Assembly: GCA_027487435.1 (NCBI GenBank)
Contig: JAIYDP010000339.1
Coordinates: forward strand, 1 to 35,407
Direction of reading: 5' to 3'
DNA from: Verrucomicrobiaceae bacterium
GTDB taxonomy: Bacteria > Verrucomicrobiota > Verrucomicrobiia > Verrucomicrobiales > Akkermansiaceae
Length of the DNA stretch: 35,407 nucleotides
Shown: positions 9,995-18,782 of the stretch, one piece after another
Layout: each line of letters begins with the position of its first letter
Position numbering within the stretch: the stretch's first letter is position 1
Made by a program: the position numbers and the translations under genes
Notes under the pieces: generated by a model
Database searches by the model: none
Seen by the model: the letters and a program-made list of their open reading frames with translations, nothing else
What the model was told of the DNA's origin: nothing

Positions 9995-12900
9995 TTAAGA
10001 CCGTTTCAATGCGGCAGCACGTGACTGCGAAATGAACCGCCAAGCGAGACCAAGAAGAAGCAAAGAAATGAAGTCCATCCTGACTTTGAGCATAGAAGTG
10101 TTGTTCTATAAAGTAAGAGGGTCATATTCAAGCTGATACTGTATGCGACAAGTCAATCGAAATGAAAGGGGCAGCATCTTTGTTGCTGTCTGCAGCCTTG
10201 AGACGATCGATCTCGCGGAACAGATCCAAGCGGTACTTGCCGGAAGGTGCATCCTTGTGGGGAAGCGCCCAGCTTACTTCGTAGCTCCCACTGCGAGCGT
10301 AAGACTATCTCAATGGCAGGACCACATGTCATTGTTGGCAACCGGAATATCGACCAAACCAGCGACTGCGACAAACTCAGATCCAGAAGAAAACATAACA
10401 GTGCCCTTAAGCTGAGCATCTGGAAGTTTCTTTTCGGCGCAGACGAGGGAGAAAGAAACTGCGAACACAGACTTAACGACGTCATTCGAAATCGAATAAG
10501 CAAAGTCTGTCGAGACAGAAATTTCACCGCCAATATCGATCTGGAACGAATAGGCCTTGCCAGAGTCACCAACGACAAGCTTGAGAGTATTTCCGTCCGA
10601 ATCGAAGGCAGCAAGCGCAAGACTAGCAGCACCCTTCTCAGCGTTGGGATTGACTGTCCATTGGATTGAAAAGGTCTTATCGCCAGCCACGCGAGCGGCC
10701 ACTTTTGCCGCCACCATGGGCTTCCCAGACGCAGCGTCGACATTCTGGACCAAGAGGAATACATTGGCCTCGTCCATGGATCCAGAACCAACATTCTTTC
10801 CACTAACAGCATCGACGACCTTAAACTTGTACTTGATCTCGCTTCCGTAAGTCAACGATTTCTCTGACGGACTGTCCGCCAAGTCCACAACACGAAGATC
10901 AGCAGAAACGCTAAACTTCAGACTCGCAGCCTCATCCTGTACTTCACCCGACGCAGAGTCGAAGTATGAGAGAGAAATTGCGTCACCGACGGCAGGGACA
11001 TACTTGAACTGAATCGAAAAGGAGCCGATGAATTCAAGAGACTCAGGGACAGTGAAGGAGAACGACACGGAGCTGGCCTCATGCTCACCAGCACTGGAGT
11101 CGCCGTCAACACTCTTGAAATGTGAATGAACTCAAATGAAGCATACCGTTAAAATGGCCCCTCCTTGACTAACAACGTCCATTGAGAACTTGCGGGTGGA
11201 GGAATCCTTGGAGAAAGAAAATGGGATAAACTTTGCTGGCGATGGCAATGAACCAGGGCTCATAGACACGGTCAAAGTTTGCCCGAGCCTGCGGAGTGAA
11301 AAGAGAATGAATTATGACTACTTCACAGACGATTCCGAGATAGAAGCTTCGGATGCAACCATGGGCATTACAAAATTGAATACCTGAGAGGCAGTCGAAT
11401 GTGCACCATTGCCGTGATCGACTTCAAATAGGAAGGACAAGGCACCAGCAGGAATAGAAGCCGAATCAAGAACATAGGAGAAAGACAGCGGAGCACTATC
11501 AAATTATGCACTTCTAGTGAAACTGACGCATTGCGGGAGCAATCCAGCGACTTCGAATATGCTGCGACGCGAGAGGAGTCGAGAACCGAAAATTTCACAT
11601 GGAAAGGACCAGATATGATGTTATCTTCGCTTCGGCTGCTCAACCGAATGTCAAACTTGAAGGAAGAATCTACTATTGTAAGTTGTGAGGACATTGAAGC
11701 AACCGAGCCCAACTGAGTCTCCAGACTGCACAGCCTTGCCACCGGATGTGGACGAAGACCTAATTGCAATTTGATATCCAATCGACTTTGTTTCCTCTGA
11801 GCTGAAAGAAATCACGCCCACAGGTCCAGGAACAGAAGTTGAAGAGGACACAGAGAATTTCACGCTACCGAGATGTCCGGTAGTCGCAAAGGAGTCCGAT
11901 CCAACATAACGGCCATCCTCGGGATTCCAAGCCAGCTCATAAGAACTGGATTGACCACTGCTTAATCAGTTCAATCTCGCTACCGTGCAAACGTGGAGAG
12001 AGTAATCTTCGCAGACACTGAAAAGCCTCCATGGGGAACTTCTCCAAAAGAGAAGATAGCAAAAGTTGGCTTCAATGACGTACCTTGAACAATGAAGTCG
12101 CCAATGGGACCTGTCACCGACTACACAATTAAATTTATCAAAACGTGCGCACATCAAGAACGATCTGGCGCTGAAGCACATCGGAGAATTGATTCGCACA
12201 AGCGAAAGCAAGGTTCGCCAACGCAGCAGACTTCAGATCGCGAGGAGCGATTCGCAAATACTCGACAAGGTGCTTCGTGTTCAGCTTGTCCACATACACA
12301 GGGGTCTTTCCGCCCAGAATTCGAAGGGAGAAAACACCGTGCGCAGTGGATTCGTGAGTAGCCACTGCCTTTGACAGGTCAGTGTACAATCCGCCACGCT
12401 ACGCGATAAGCCGGGGGGGACAGAACAAAACCTTCGATCCTGTCTTCTCAGTGCTCTGCAGACCAAGAATGAATTTCACTAACCCTGAGACATCGTCCAA
12501 TGCAAACCCAACATGAACGGCCAAGTCAATGCCGTAATAGTTAGCAGAAACTAGCGGCAACTGCTCCTCCTCAGGAAAAGCAAAATAGGTTCCTTGTTCA
12601 TCACTGACCAAGTGGTTCTTGAGATAAGCAATGATCGCTTTGGACACATCGGAGCTCTCGTCCCACTTGTCAAATTCCTTAAGAGCGACAAGAACGTCGA
12701 CAGCCAAAGCAGTTGACTTCAGGTCAGTACCCTGGCCGGCAGCGGAAGAGAAAAGACCCGAGTTCTACAAGAATGATTTCGTCTTGATGGGACATTACCT
12801 TGTCAACAAGACTCTTCACGTACGATGCGATTTCAGAAGCACCATCCACCTCCTCGCCAGCAAACAAGTAAGAATAGACGGCATGACTTCAATGTGAGCA

Positions 12901-13359
12901 AAAAGAAATCTCGCACAATACTGAACAGATTCAATGTCCGAAGCGGCACCACGAGATGCGGCGAACCCTCCGTCACCATTCTGACGATCCTTCACGAAAC
13001 TTAGCGCCTCCTTCACTTGAATCTGATTGTAAGAATCCGAAAAATACATGAAGCGAACCTGTCCTTTCAAGCCGTACAGAGAGTACAACGACAAGGCATA
13101 GGCCGTTGCTTCCAGCGAGGTCTCGCGCTGGGAGTTGAGGCGAAAGCCACCGTCGGAAGTCTGGAGCTGAGACAGAGCGGAAACGACGGAGCCGAACCCA
13201 GACGATTTCTAGCAAAATTAACAACTTTCAACTAACCAAAAATCAACAACGACACGGGAAGACAACGCTAAACACAATAGCATCTATTCCCCCAACCTGG
13301 GCAGAGACAGCTGAAAGTCCAATCACGAGAACCAGGACAGACAGAGAAGACAGAGTCAT
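9995..13359 (-). CDS. Ribophorin II-like / TRAP-delta-like fusion, ER translocon protein
   Basis: The start ATG (13357-13359) gives a clean signal peptide (MTLSSLSVLVLVIGLSAVSA). Next is an alpha-alpha toroid with repeated LQTSDGGF/DGGFAAS/GGLYTDL motifs, as in the ribophorin II N-terminal domain (OST subunit), then beta-sandwich domains including YKFKVVDAVSGKNVG and VFLLVQNVDAASGK. In the same uninterrupted exon follows a segment very like TRAP-delta (SSR4): SVFAVSFSLVCAEKK, SYEVSWALPHKDAPSGKY and KAADSNKD. One transmembrane helix (MDFISLLLLGLAWRFISQ) and a short basic tail end the protein, in place of ribophorin II's several C-terminal helices. About 12 introns of 26-48 nt were placed and the frame holds throughout. 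A 35-nt intron probably lies in the 5' leader. The ribophorin II assignment rests on architecture and is weaker than the TRAP-delta one. Confidence 0.78.
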
Positions 13360-13702
13360 CGGAGGGGTGCTACGAATAAATATTTGGAAAATGTAAAGAC
13401 TTACCCAAACATATGCCAACTGAGATTCTTGCTCTATTCCTTTCTCTGAGTTGCCGTTATTTGTATCTACTTCGGGCCGACATCGACAAAGTCTATCCTT
13501 TCGACCTTGCATTGTTGCGACATGCATGTTGTTTCGCACTGGTGCGAGGATGGCTCTCGAGCTACTTCTCAAATGTCGAAGATGCGGCCTTGTCGTTAGA
13601 TGCGGCTTTTTCCCCTTTGTTGCTGCGGGTAGTCGTAAGGATGATTACACGCACACATTGCAAAATTTTACAGTTTTTGTTACAAAGAGACGACTTGCAA
13701 AC
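13360..13702. other. Gene-free spacer upstream of the OST/TRAP gene
   Basis: This 343-bp stretch lies between the OST/TRAP start and the NUDIX stop. It contains a good minus-strand intron-like sequence (GTAAGTCTTTAC...ATTCGTAG, 35 nt) just before the OST/TRAP start, probably a 5'-leader intron. A plus-strand ATG frame from 13413 runs through it, but it continues antisense across NUDIX exons and resembles nothing I know. Confidence 0.4.
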
Positions 13703-14489
13703 TCATGTCGATTGCCGGTATGCACAATTGATAAACATATCCAAAATGAACGCTGTAAGTCCCCATATAGGATGTTTCCCCGCACCGTATACCTACAAAG
13801 TAAGAAATTGTTTGCAGCACAAAAACAGGAACAGAGCCTCTGAGACCAAAATCTTGAAGCTTTCGCTGGTTAGGATCACACAAGTTTTCCAAAGAGACTG
13901 AGAAGACCTGAGAAATCAGATTCGGCTGGCAGTTCTAATTCAAACTTCATCAATTTCGCGGGTATTGAAAAATATTGACTCCAATCTGATGCTCCCAATG
14001 CTTGCAACCAGAACAAGTGAGAAAGGAGAGGCATCATCTTACAAATGGAGTCACTTTGACGCCAGTGACCGAAACAACGTCTGGCAGATTCCCAATGATC
14101 TGTGATCGAGAGATAGGAAGCTGCAGCTCCTCAAAGCACTACATGAAGTCATAAAACTAGATTTCTCTGTACTTCCCGGATCGCTGTGCCACACAAATCC
14201 TCATCTTTGTCTTCTTGCATCCCTCCCGGAAATGAAACTTGCCCCTTGTCCATGAGATCGATGATGAGCTTTTAACCTTGTGCGTCGGAACATCTTTTGA
14301 TCTCAGAGTGAACAAAACACTGTCAATGTTGTCGACCGTGCATAATGGCAAGACAACAGCAGCTCGCTTTCCAGACCACACTGGAACATTTGATGCAGAT
14401 ACACTGGGAAGCTTGGCGTGAGCGAGTTTATCGGCGAGAATTTCTTTCTGAAGAATTCTAACAGTGCAAAAGCATCTGCGAGAAATCAT
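13703..14489 (-). CDS. NUDIX hydrolase, coenzyme A diphosphatase (NUDT7/NUDT8/PCD1 type)
   Basis: The start is the ATG at 14487-14489 (MISRRCFCTVRIL), a possible organellar presequence. Spliced exons give KRAAVVLPL, SVLFTLRS, THKGQVSFPGGMQEDKDED and the NUDIX helix TAIRECFEELQL (RExxEE metal-binding core). EIDEVFSVSLENL and the family-typical C-terminal HPIWGLTAFILDM follow, ending at TGA 13703-13705. The family cleaves CoA or acyl-CoA to 3',5'-ADP and phosphopantetheine in peroxisomes or mitochondria. Introns of 32, 34, 38 and 28 nt are certain because they rebuild the NUDIX box and the IWGLTA motif. The junction after VTPF (about 14035) is ambiguous in phase. The start is only 54 bp from the FYVE gene start. 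Confidence 0.9.
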
Positions 14490-14543
14490 TTTTAATGTAA
14501 CCAAGCGCTGTGGGTTGTCGTTGTTTGTGTGAGATGTGAAGAA
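14490..14543. promoter_or_regulatory. 54-bp bidirectional spacer between NUDIX and FYVE start codons
   Basis: The two ATGs point away from each other with only 54 bp between them, so both promoters must sit here or inside the opposite gene. No TATA-like element stands out. Confidence 0.6.
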
Positions 14544-15466
14544 ATGCTGCCACAACCTTGGGTGTCTGATAAATCTTCAAGACATTGTCGTCATTGTCGG
14601 TCTGCATTTTCGATGTTCAGGCGCAGAGTTTGTATTGGATTTTCCACGTGATGAGTCCTCAGCACCATTGTCGCCTCTGTGGCAACCTCTACTGTAGTAA
14701 GTGCTGCTCGTATTACTGTGAAATCCCGACTATGGATGGCGTCCAAAGGATTTGCGGATCGTGCTTTCAAAAACTTCATACCAAGCCAGATCATGGTAGC
14801 TTGATGCTTGTTGTCATTCCATGAGCGGGCTGACGGTGTAAGTTGAATAATTCATCTTCATCTGGGAATTTGAACGGCATTGCAGAAAAGGAATCTTCAA
14901 TATCTCCTGAGTCGATGTTTGAGGCAGCTTCGCAGGGAGACCTTGAGACTCTGTGCGAGTGCTCGCTTGTCTCGAAAGACTGTTTACAGTGCCGCAACAA
15001 AGTGAGCATTCGCTTACTCCATTGATCTGGCAGGATAACGAAACTCTCCTTCACATCGCTGTGCGATCCAACCACAACGAGGTTGTTCTTTGGCTCATTT
15101 GTCAAGGCGTTGACGTGAAGTCAGTCAATATGGTATCCTTTCCTTCAGCAGGCGTCATTATCTAGGAAGGCCGCACCGCGCTTCATGTGGCGTGCATGAT
15201 GGGAAATAAGGACGTAGCATCGACGCTGCTTCTTTATGGCGCTGATGTGTTGGCGACGGACAACGTGATTCCCTTTCTGATTGTGCCTCATGGAGCAGAT
15301 GGGCAAAACTCCTTGCTTTTATGCGGCGCGCTCGGGTGATCCTGAGCTTGTCTCGATTATTGGAGAATATTCAAGCAAATTGGTCAGGGCCACTCTGCGT
15401 TTTCTAAGAAACAAGACGACTGCATTGGAAGCCTCTATTGGGGGTCTCGATGATCTTCAAGGTTGA
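14544..15466 (+). CDS. FYVE zinc-finger and ankyrin-repeat protein
   Basis: The start ATG at 14544 gives MLPQPWVSDKSS. Splicing out a 35-nt intron rebuilds a complete FYVE finger: WVSD (WxxD), HCRHC, FSMFRRRHHCRLCG (R+HHC+xCG) with NLYCSKC next, and QRICGSCF. All eight zinc ligands and the basic PI3P-binding patch are present, so it should bind endosomal PI3P. After a Ser-rich linker come ankyrin repeats (ETLLHIAVRSNHNEVVLWLI, GRTALHVACMMGNKDVAS, GKTPCFYAARSGDPELVS). Six introns of 32-35 nt were placed, and the total is about 235 residues. It is small for a FYVE-ankyrin adaptor and has no other domain. It converges with the hydroxylase gene (36 bp between stops). Confidence 0.9.
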
Positions 15467-15502
15467 CTTGCACAAGTATTCAGTGCTCTATGTATGTCTC
15501 TG

Positions 15503-16242
15503 TTAGGTATTTAATTTACTGCCGTTGTACATTGTTCCAAGCAATATGTCGAAAATTGGGAACGTGATATTGAAATTGTATTCGTGCATAAGTTTCCTGT
15601 CAAGTGAGACAACTCAATGAGGCACAACCAGTCATGGTGGCGCCGATGATGCTCCTTGAGCCTTTGGAGAAAAGAAAATCTGTCCAGAAGGCTCTGCAAG
15701 GTTGACGGGAGAGCATCATGGTGAAAGGAATGGAGCACTTCGTAGAGGAGGAGATAGAGAGAGGAAACCGCAAAATGCACGGTTGCGACTTTCTTTCCTG
15801 CAAGGAAGTAGAGTGGCGCAGACGGCAGTGCAAGAGCCAATAAAAATATTGGGTATGCAAATGGAGGAAATAGAGCAAATATCGCGTCGGAATATTTTCC
15901 AACAGTTGGGCTCTCCGACGTGAAGAATCGATGATGGACTCCAGAATAGGATTTGAAGAAAAATCTCAGAACGGAAATGCGATGATGCAGGGGACCCCGA
16001 TGTCCAGCATATTCGATAAAATTACAGAGCAGGAAGCAGAAGGGCACCCAGTTCAGCAAACGAAACGACCCAAGTGACCCAAAATAGCAGCTGGCAAGAA
16101 AACAGAGGCCTGTGAAGCCAAACACCTGCAAGAAGTGGACGTCGGGACTGTATGATGTTGACACTTTCTGCCTAACGTTGTCGCGATAAGATGTTTCAGA
16201 TGAAGTCATTATTGTCCCACTAAAAGAATAATTGTTGGACAT
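15503..16242 (-). CDS. Fatty acid hydroxylase/sterol desaturase superfamily enzyme
   Basis: This is a di-iron membrane oxygenase with several hydrophobic segments and the expected histidine clusters: EYAGHRGPLHHR, GVHHRFF, HSFHHD and EHHRRHHDW. A 32-nt intron after HHD (GTTGTGCC...TTGACAG) must be removed to give WKLMHEYNFNITFPIFD and LLGT, the usual family C-terminus. The final TAA is at 15503-15505. The family hydroxylates or desaturates sterols, fatty acids or sphingoid bases at the ER; the substrate is not evident here. About 235 residues is normal. Its ATG (16240-16242) is 12 bp from the coatomer epsilon ATG on the other strand. Confidence 0.9.
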
Positions 16243-16254
16243 AAATTTGGGACC
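16243..16254. promoter_or_regulatory. 12-bp gap between divergent start codons
   Basis: Only AAATTTGGGACC separates the CAT of the hydroxylase gene from the ATG of coatomer epsilon. Both 5' leaders and core promoters must therefore overlap the opposite gene's transcript or coding region, or leaders are almost absent. ACCATGG gives the coatomer gene a strong initiation context. Confidence 0.7.
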
Positions 16255-17373
16255 ATGGCCGACGATCCATTGTTCTCAATGAGAAATGAGCTTTTCCTTG
16301 GTGCTTCAGGGAAAGAGACATCTGATTATGAAGGTAACTATCAGAGCGTGATACAGGAATCAGAAGATCCAACTCTAGCTTCAGTAGCGATTGAGAGGGA
16401 TGTGTTACTCTATCGAGCCTACATTTCGCTCGGCAACTACAGCTTTGTCCTTAAATCCATCAAGCAGACAGATCCTTTGGAGCTACAGTGTGTCAGAATT
16501 CTTGCTGAATATTTCAACAACCCCGTACAGTGTCCCTTGCATGTGAGATGACGCTTTAAAGGACAACAGAGAAACGATCGTGCAGAGACTTGTAGAAATG
16601 CAGCAAGATACATACGTCATATGCCATTTTCGTCTCTGACAGCTTTAGATCCAATCGTCTGCCACTTGCCTTGTCTTAAGCGCGCTTATCTTCATTCAAG
16701 AGGGGAGGCTTGAAGAATCTCTGCGCTGCGTTCACAAGCAAATGAGTCAAGAAATGTTAAACACTTCCCGTTGGTGTGACCGTCAAGGATCGGTCTTGAA
16801 ATTGACGTCTACCTCCGGATGGGCCGTGTGGACCTTGCTGAGAAGACCTTGAGAGGACTTCAACGACTGGACGATGATGGGACCGTCACCCAGCTTGCGA
16901 ATGGATGGGTCTCGCTTTACATGGTCAGGCGTTGTCGATGGGTCCAATGTGGCAGGGGGGCGAACGGACTCAGGAAGGACTCTTAACTTTCCAAGAGCTT
17001 TGCGAGAAATCTAGTGACAGCGTGTCCATGCTGAATGCGTCTGCGGTCGCGCACATGTTTGTCGGGAAGTTCGCAGACGCAGAGAACTTGTTGATGAAGG
17101 CACAATCAAAGGCACTGTCGTTTACTACTTCCTTACATTTTCAGAACTCGTCAGACGTGCAGACACTACAAAACCTTTACGTCGTGTCCCAGCATTTACG
17201 AAAACCAGTCGAGGTTTCCAACCGACTTTCAATGTATGCATATTCCTTGAGCACACAGCCAATGGTGCAGGCTCCTTGAAGACAAGAGAGATCGAAGCTC
17301 TCTCCACAAATCGCGAGTGAGCTTGTCGGCGATGTTTGACAGGGCAGCGGGCTCGTACGCTGCCTCCGTGTAG
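16255..17373 (+). CDS. COPE: Coatomer subunit epsilon (epsilon-COP)
   Basis: Epsilon-COP is the TPR solenoid that stabilises alpha-COP in COPI coats for Golgi-ER retrograde traffic. Seen in order: ELFLGASGKETSDYEGNYQ, ERDVLLYRAYISLGNY, SATCLVLSALIFIQEGRLEE, YLRMGRVDLAEKTLRGLQ, TQLANGWVSLYM, EGLLTFQELCEK, NASAVAHMFVGKFADAENLL and the signature TLQNLYVVSQHLRKPVEVSNR, ending SAMFDRAAGSYA. Introns are 32-37 nt. One at 17112-17144 starts with GC rather than GT and is in phase. Without its removal the protein gains 11 residues absent from the family as I recall it. The last junction can be read as 25 or 37 nt. Length is about 300 residues, as expected. Confidence 0.92.
17112..17144 (+). other. GC-AG intron in coatomer epsilon
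   Basis: The interval GCACTGTC...TACATTTTCAG is 33 nt, matches the local intron size and has a branch-like CTTAC. Removing it joins KAQSK to NSSDVQTLQ, matching the family spacing. No alternative GT site keeps frame. Confidence 0.65.
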
Positions 17374-17389
17374 CGATTCAGTACAGCTT

Positions 17390-17638
17390 CTACCATCTCT
17401 GTTTCTTGTTTCGCACATGCCTTGACATGGGACTGTCGAACTGATGCACAGGGTGTTCCCAAGGATCAAGAAAAAAGCTGTCCTTAATGTACCGGTAAGA
17501 TGCCCGCTGTACCTGATGGGACGGGGCGACGGCAGCAACAGGCTCTAGAGGCCCCCGAGGGACATTCTTCGGGGATTTGTCGGCAGGAGAGTCCCAAGGA
17601 TCCTGGAAAAACGACGACTTCACGTACCTTCCCAGCAT
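17390..17638 (-). CDS. Small protein with duplicated RY-x-K-x-SFF-x-DPW motif
   Basis: This single-exon 82-residue protein starts at an ATG (17636-17638). Its N-terminal RYVKSSFFQDPWDSP is repeated near residue 48 as RYIKDSFFLDPWEHP, joined by a Pro/Lys-rich linker (PADKSPKNVPRGPLEP). The C-terminus is basic. I do not recognise a family with certainty. The S-[FM]-[FL]-x-DPW core resembles the conserved end of M-phase-specific PLK1-interacting protein (MPLKIP/TTDN1: SMLEDPW). The function is unknown; the duplicated short motif suggests a bivalent docking peptide. Its stop is 16 bp from the convergent coatomer epsilon stop. Confidence 0.65.
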   Translation of the reverse strand: MLGRYVKSSFFQDPWDSPADKSPKNVPRGPLEPVAAVAPSHQVQRASYRYIKDSFFLDPWEHPVHQFDSPMSRHVRNKKQRW

Positions 17639-17703
17639 AACAAATCTTGCTAACAGAAGTTTAACACAGTGAAAAACCGGGTGTTGTTATTTTTGGTTGA
17701 TGC

Positions 17704-18748
17704 ATGGTGAGTGAGGAGACGTGCTCAGATCCAGGGAAGAGTGGAAAGCGTCAGTACCCGCTTGTGGTTGCAGCGTGTGCGGTCGCTGTCGTCCTCGCGT
17801 CCCTCACGTTTTTCGTCTCCAACGACCAACCGTCCGCGCCGATTGTTGACGAAGCAATCCCACACGTGACCCTGCACATCCGGGTGCCTGACACGTCAGA
17901 CAATGATGCTTGCGTCCGTGGCAAGTCTTCGAAATAAGCTGAAGCACATCGAGGATTCCATGATGGGGCTTGACGGAGATGCGGCGGTGGCAGCGGCTGA
18001 AAAGGCAGCCAAGATTCAGCTTTTGATTAAAAAGATGGATCCTTCGAGTTCGCAGCTTGATCAAGGCGCGAACTCGCATTCTGGGCTTGATTCCTCTTCA
18101 GACTCGGAGTCGCAGAAGCTCGATGAGGCTGACGACAGCAACGGGCATTCTGATGACCTCGACAGCAGCGGCGACGAGTCGGCGACATCACTACAGGACT
18201 CTTCTGACGACGCATCGGCCGGTGATTCGTCTTTTGACGACGACGAAGCAGACAGCGAAATGCTTGCGGCAGCTCCGAAAGCTGCTGTGAAAGCTAACAA
18301 AGCTGCGGCACGGCTAGCCGCAAAAGCTGCCGCGCAGGCGTCCCTTACAGAAAAACAGCTTCGCAGGCGTGCCAAGATTGAGAAGCACCTGTACGATGTG
18401 TACGAATTGGCAGCGGAGCAAATCGAAAAGAAGGGAAGGGCGTTGGAAGCGAAGGGCACCAAAGTCATGAAGCAGGGGTTTGACATCAAGAGGAAAGGGG
18501 CAAAGATGCTCAGAAAGGCGGAGAGGAAATACGAAAGAGCGGAAGAGGCGTTCAAGGCGTCCCAGCAGTTTGGTTTCACGGCCAAGTCTCAGTACTTTGC
18601 CAAGGACAGCCAGTCGTTGAAAACCTTTGCCAATGAGCTGTCGTTTGACAGCCAGCGCCGTCGAATTGAAGCGGAAAAGGCGAGGTCCAAGGCTGAGGAA
18701 GCTCGCAGCAGGAGGCGCAACGCGAAAAAGGATGTGTCGTGGAAGTGA
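17704..18748 (+). CDS. Single-pass membrane protein with acidic Ser/Asp stretch and coiled coil
   Basis: Two exons join through a 31-nt intron (GTCAGACAATGA...GGCAAG; ...RVPDT|LRNKLKH). A short N-terminus (MVSEETCSDPGKSGKRQYP) precedes one transmembrane helix (LVVAACAVAVVLASLTFFV) without an obvious cleavage site, so a type II signal anchor is likely. The rest holds a Ser/Asp/Glu-rich acidic block (roughly residues 115-180), an Ala/Lys-rich helix, and a long basic-acidic coiled coil (EKQLRRRAKIEKHLYDVYE to the end). Total is about 335 residues. No domain is recognised. The acidic block could bind calcium or be phosphorylated in the lumen. The gene converges with the next one (34 bp between stops). 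Confidence 0.7.
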
Positions 18749-18782
18749 GGAAGTGTGTATATCCAAAGTGAAGTTTACTCGA

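Noticed and set aside
13413..13901. 162-codon plus-strand ATG ORF
   Set aside because: Its second half lies antisense over NUDIX exons and includes their introns; there is no domain or repeat pattern.
17903..18748. Separate gene starting at the ATG at 17903
   Set aside because: A phase-exact 31-nt intron joins the upstream signal-anchor exon to this frame, so it is one gene.
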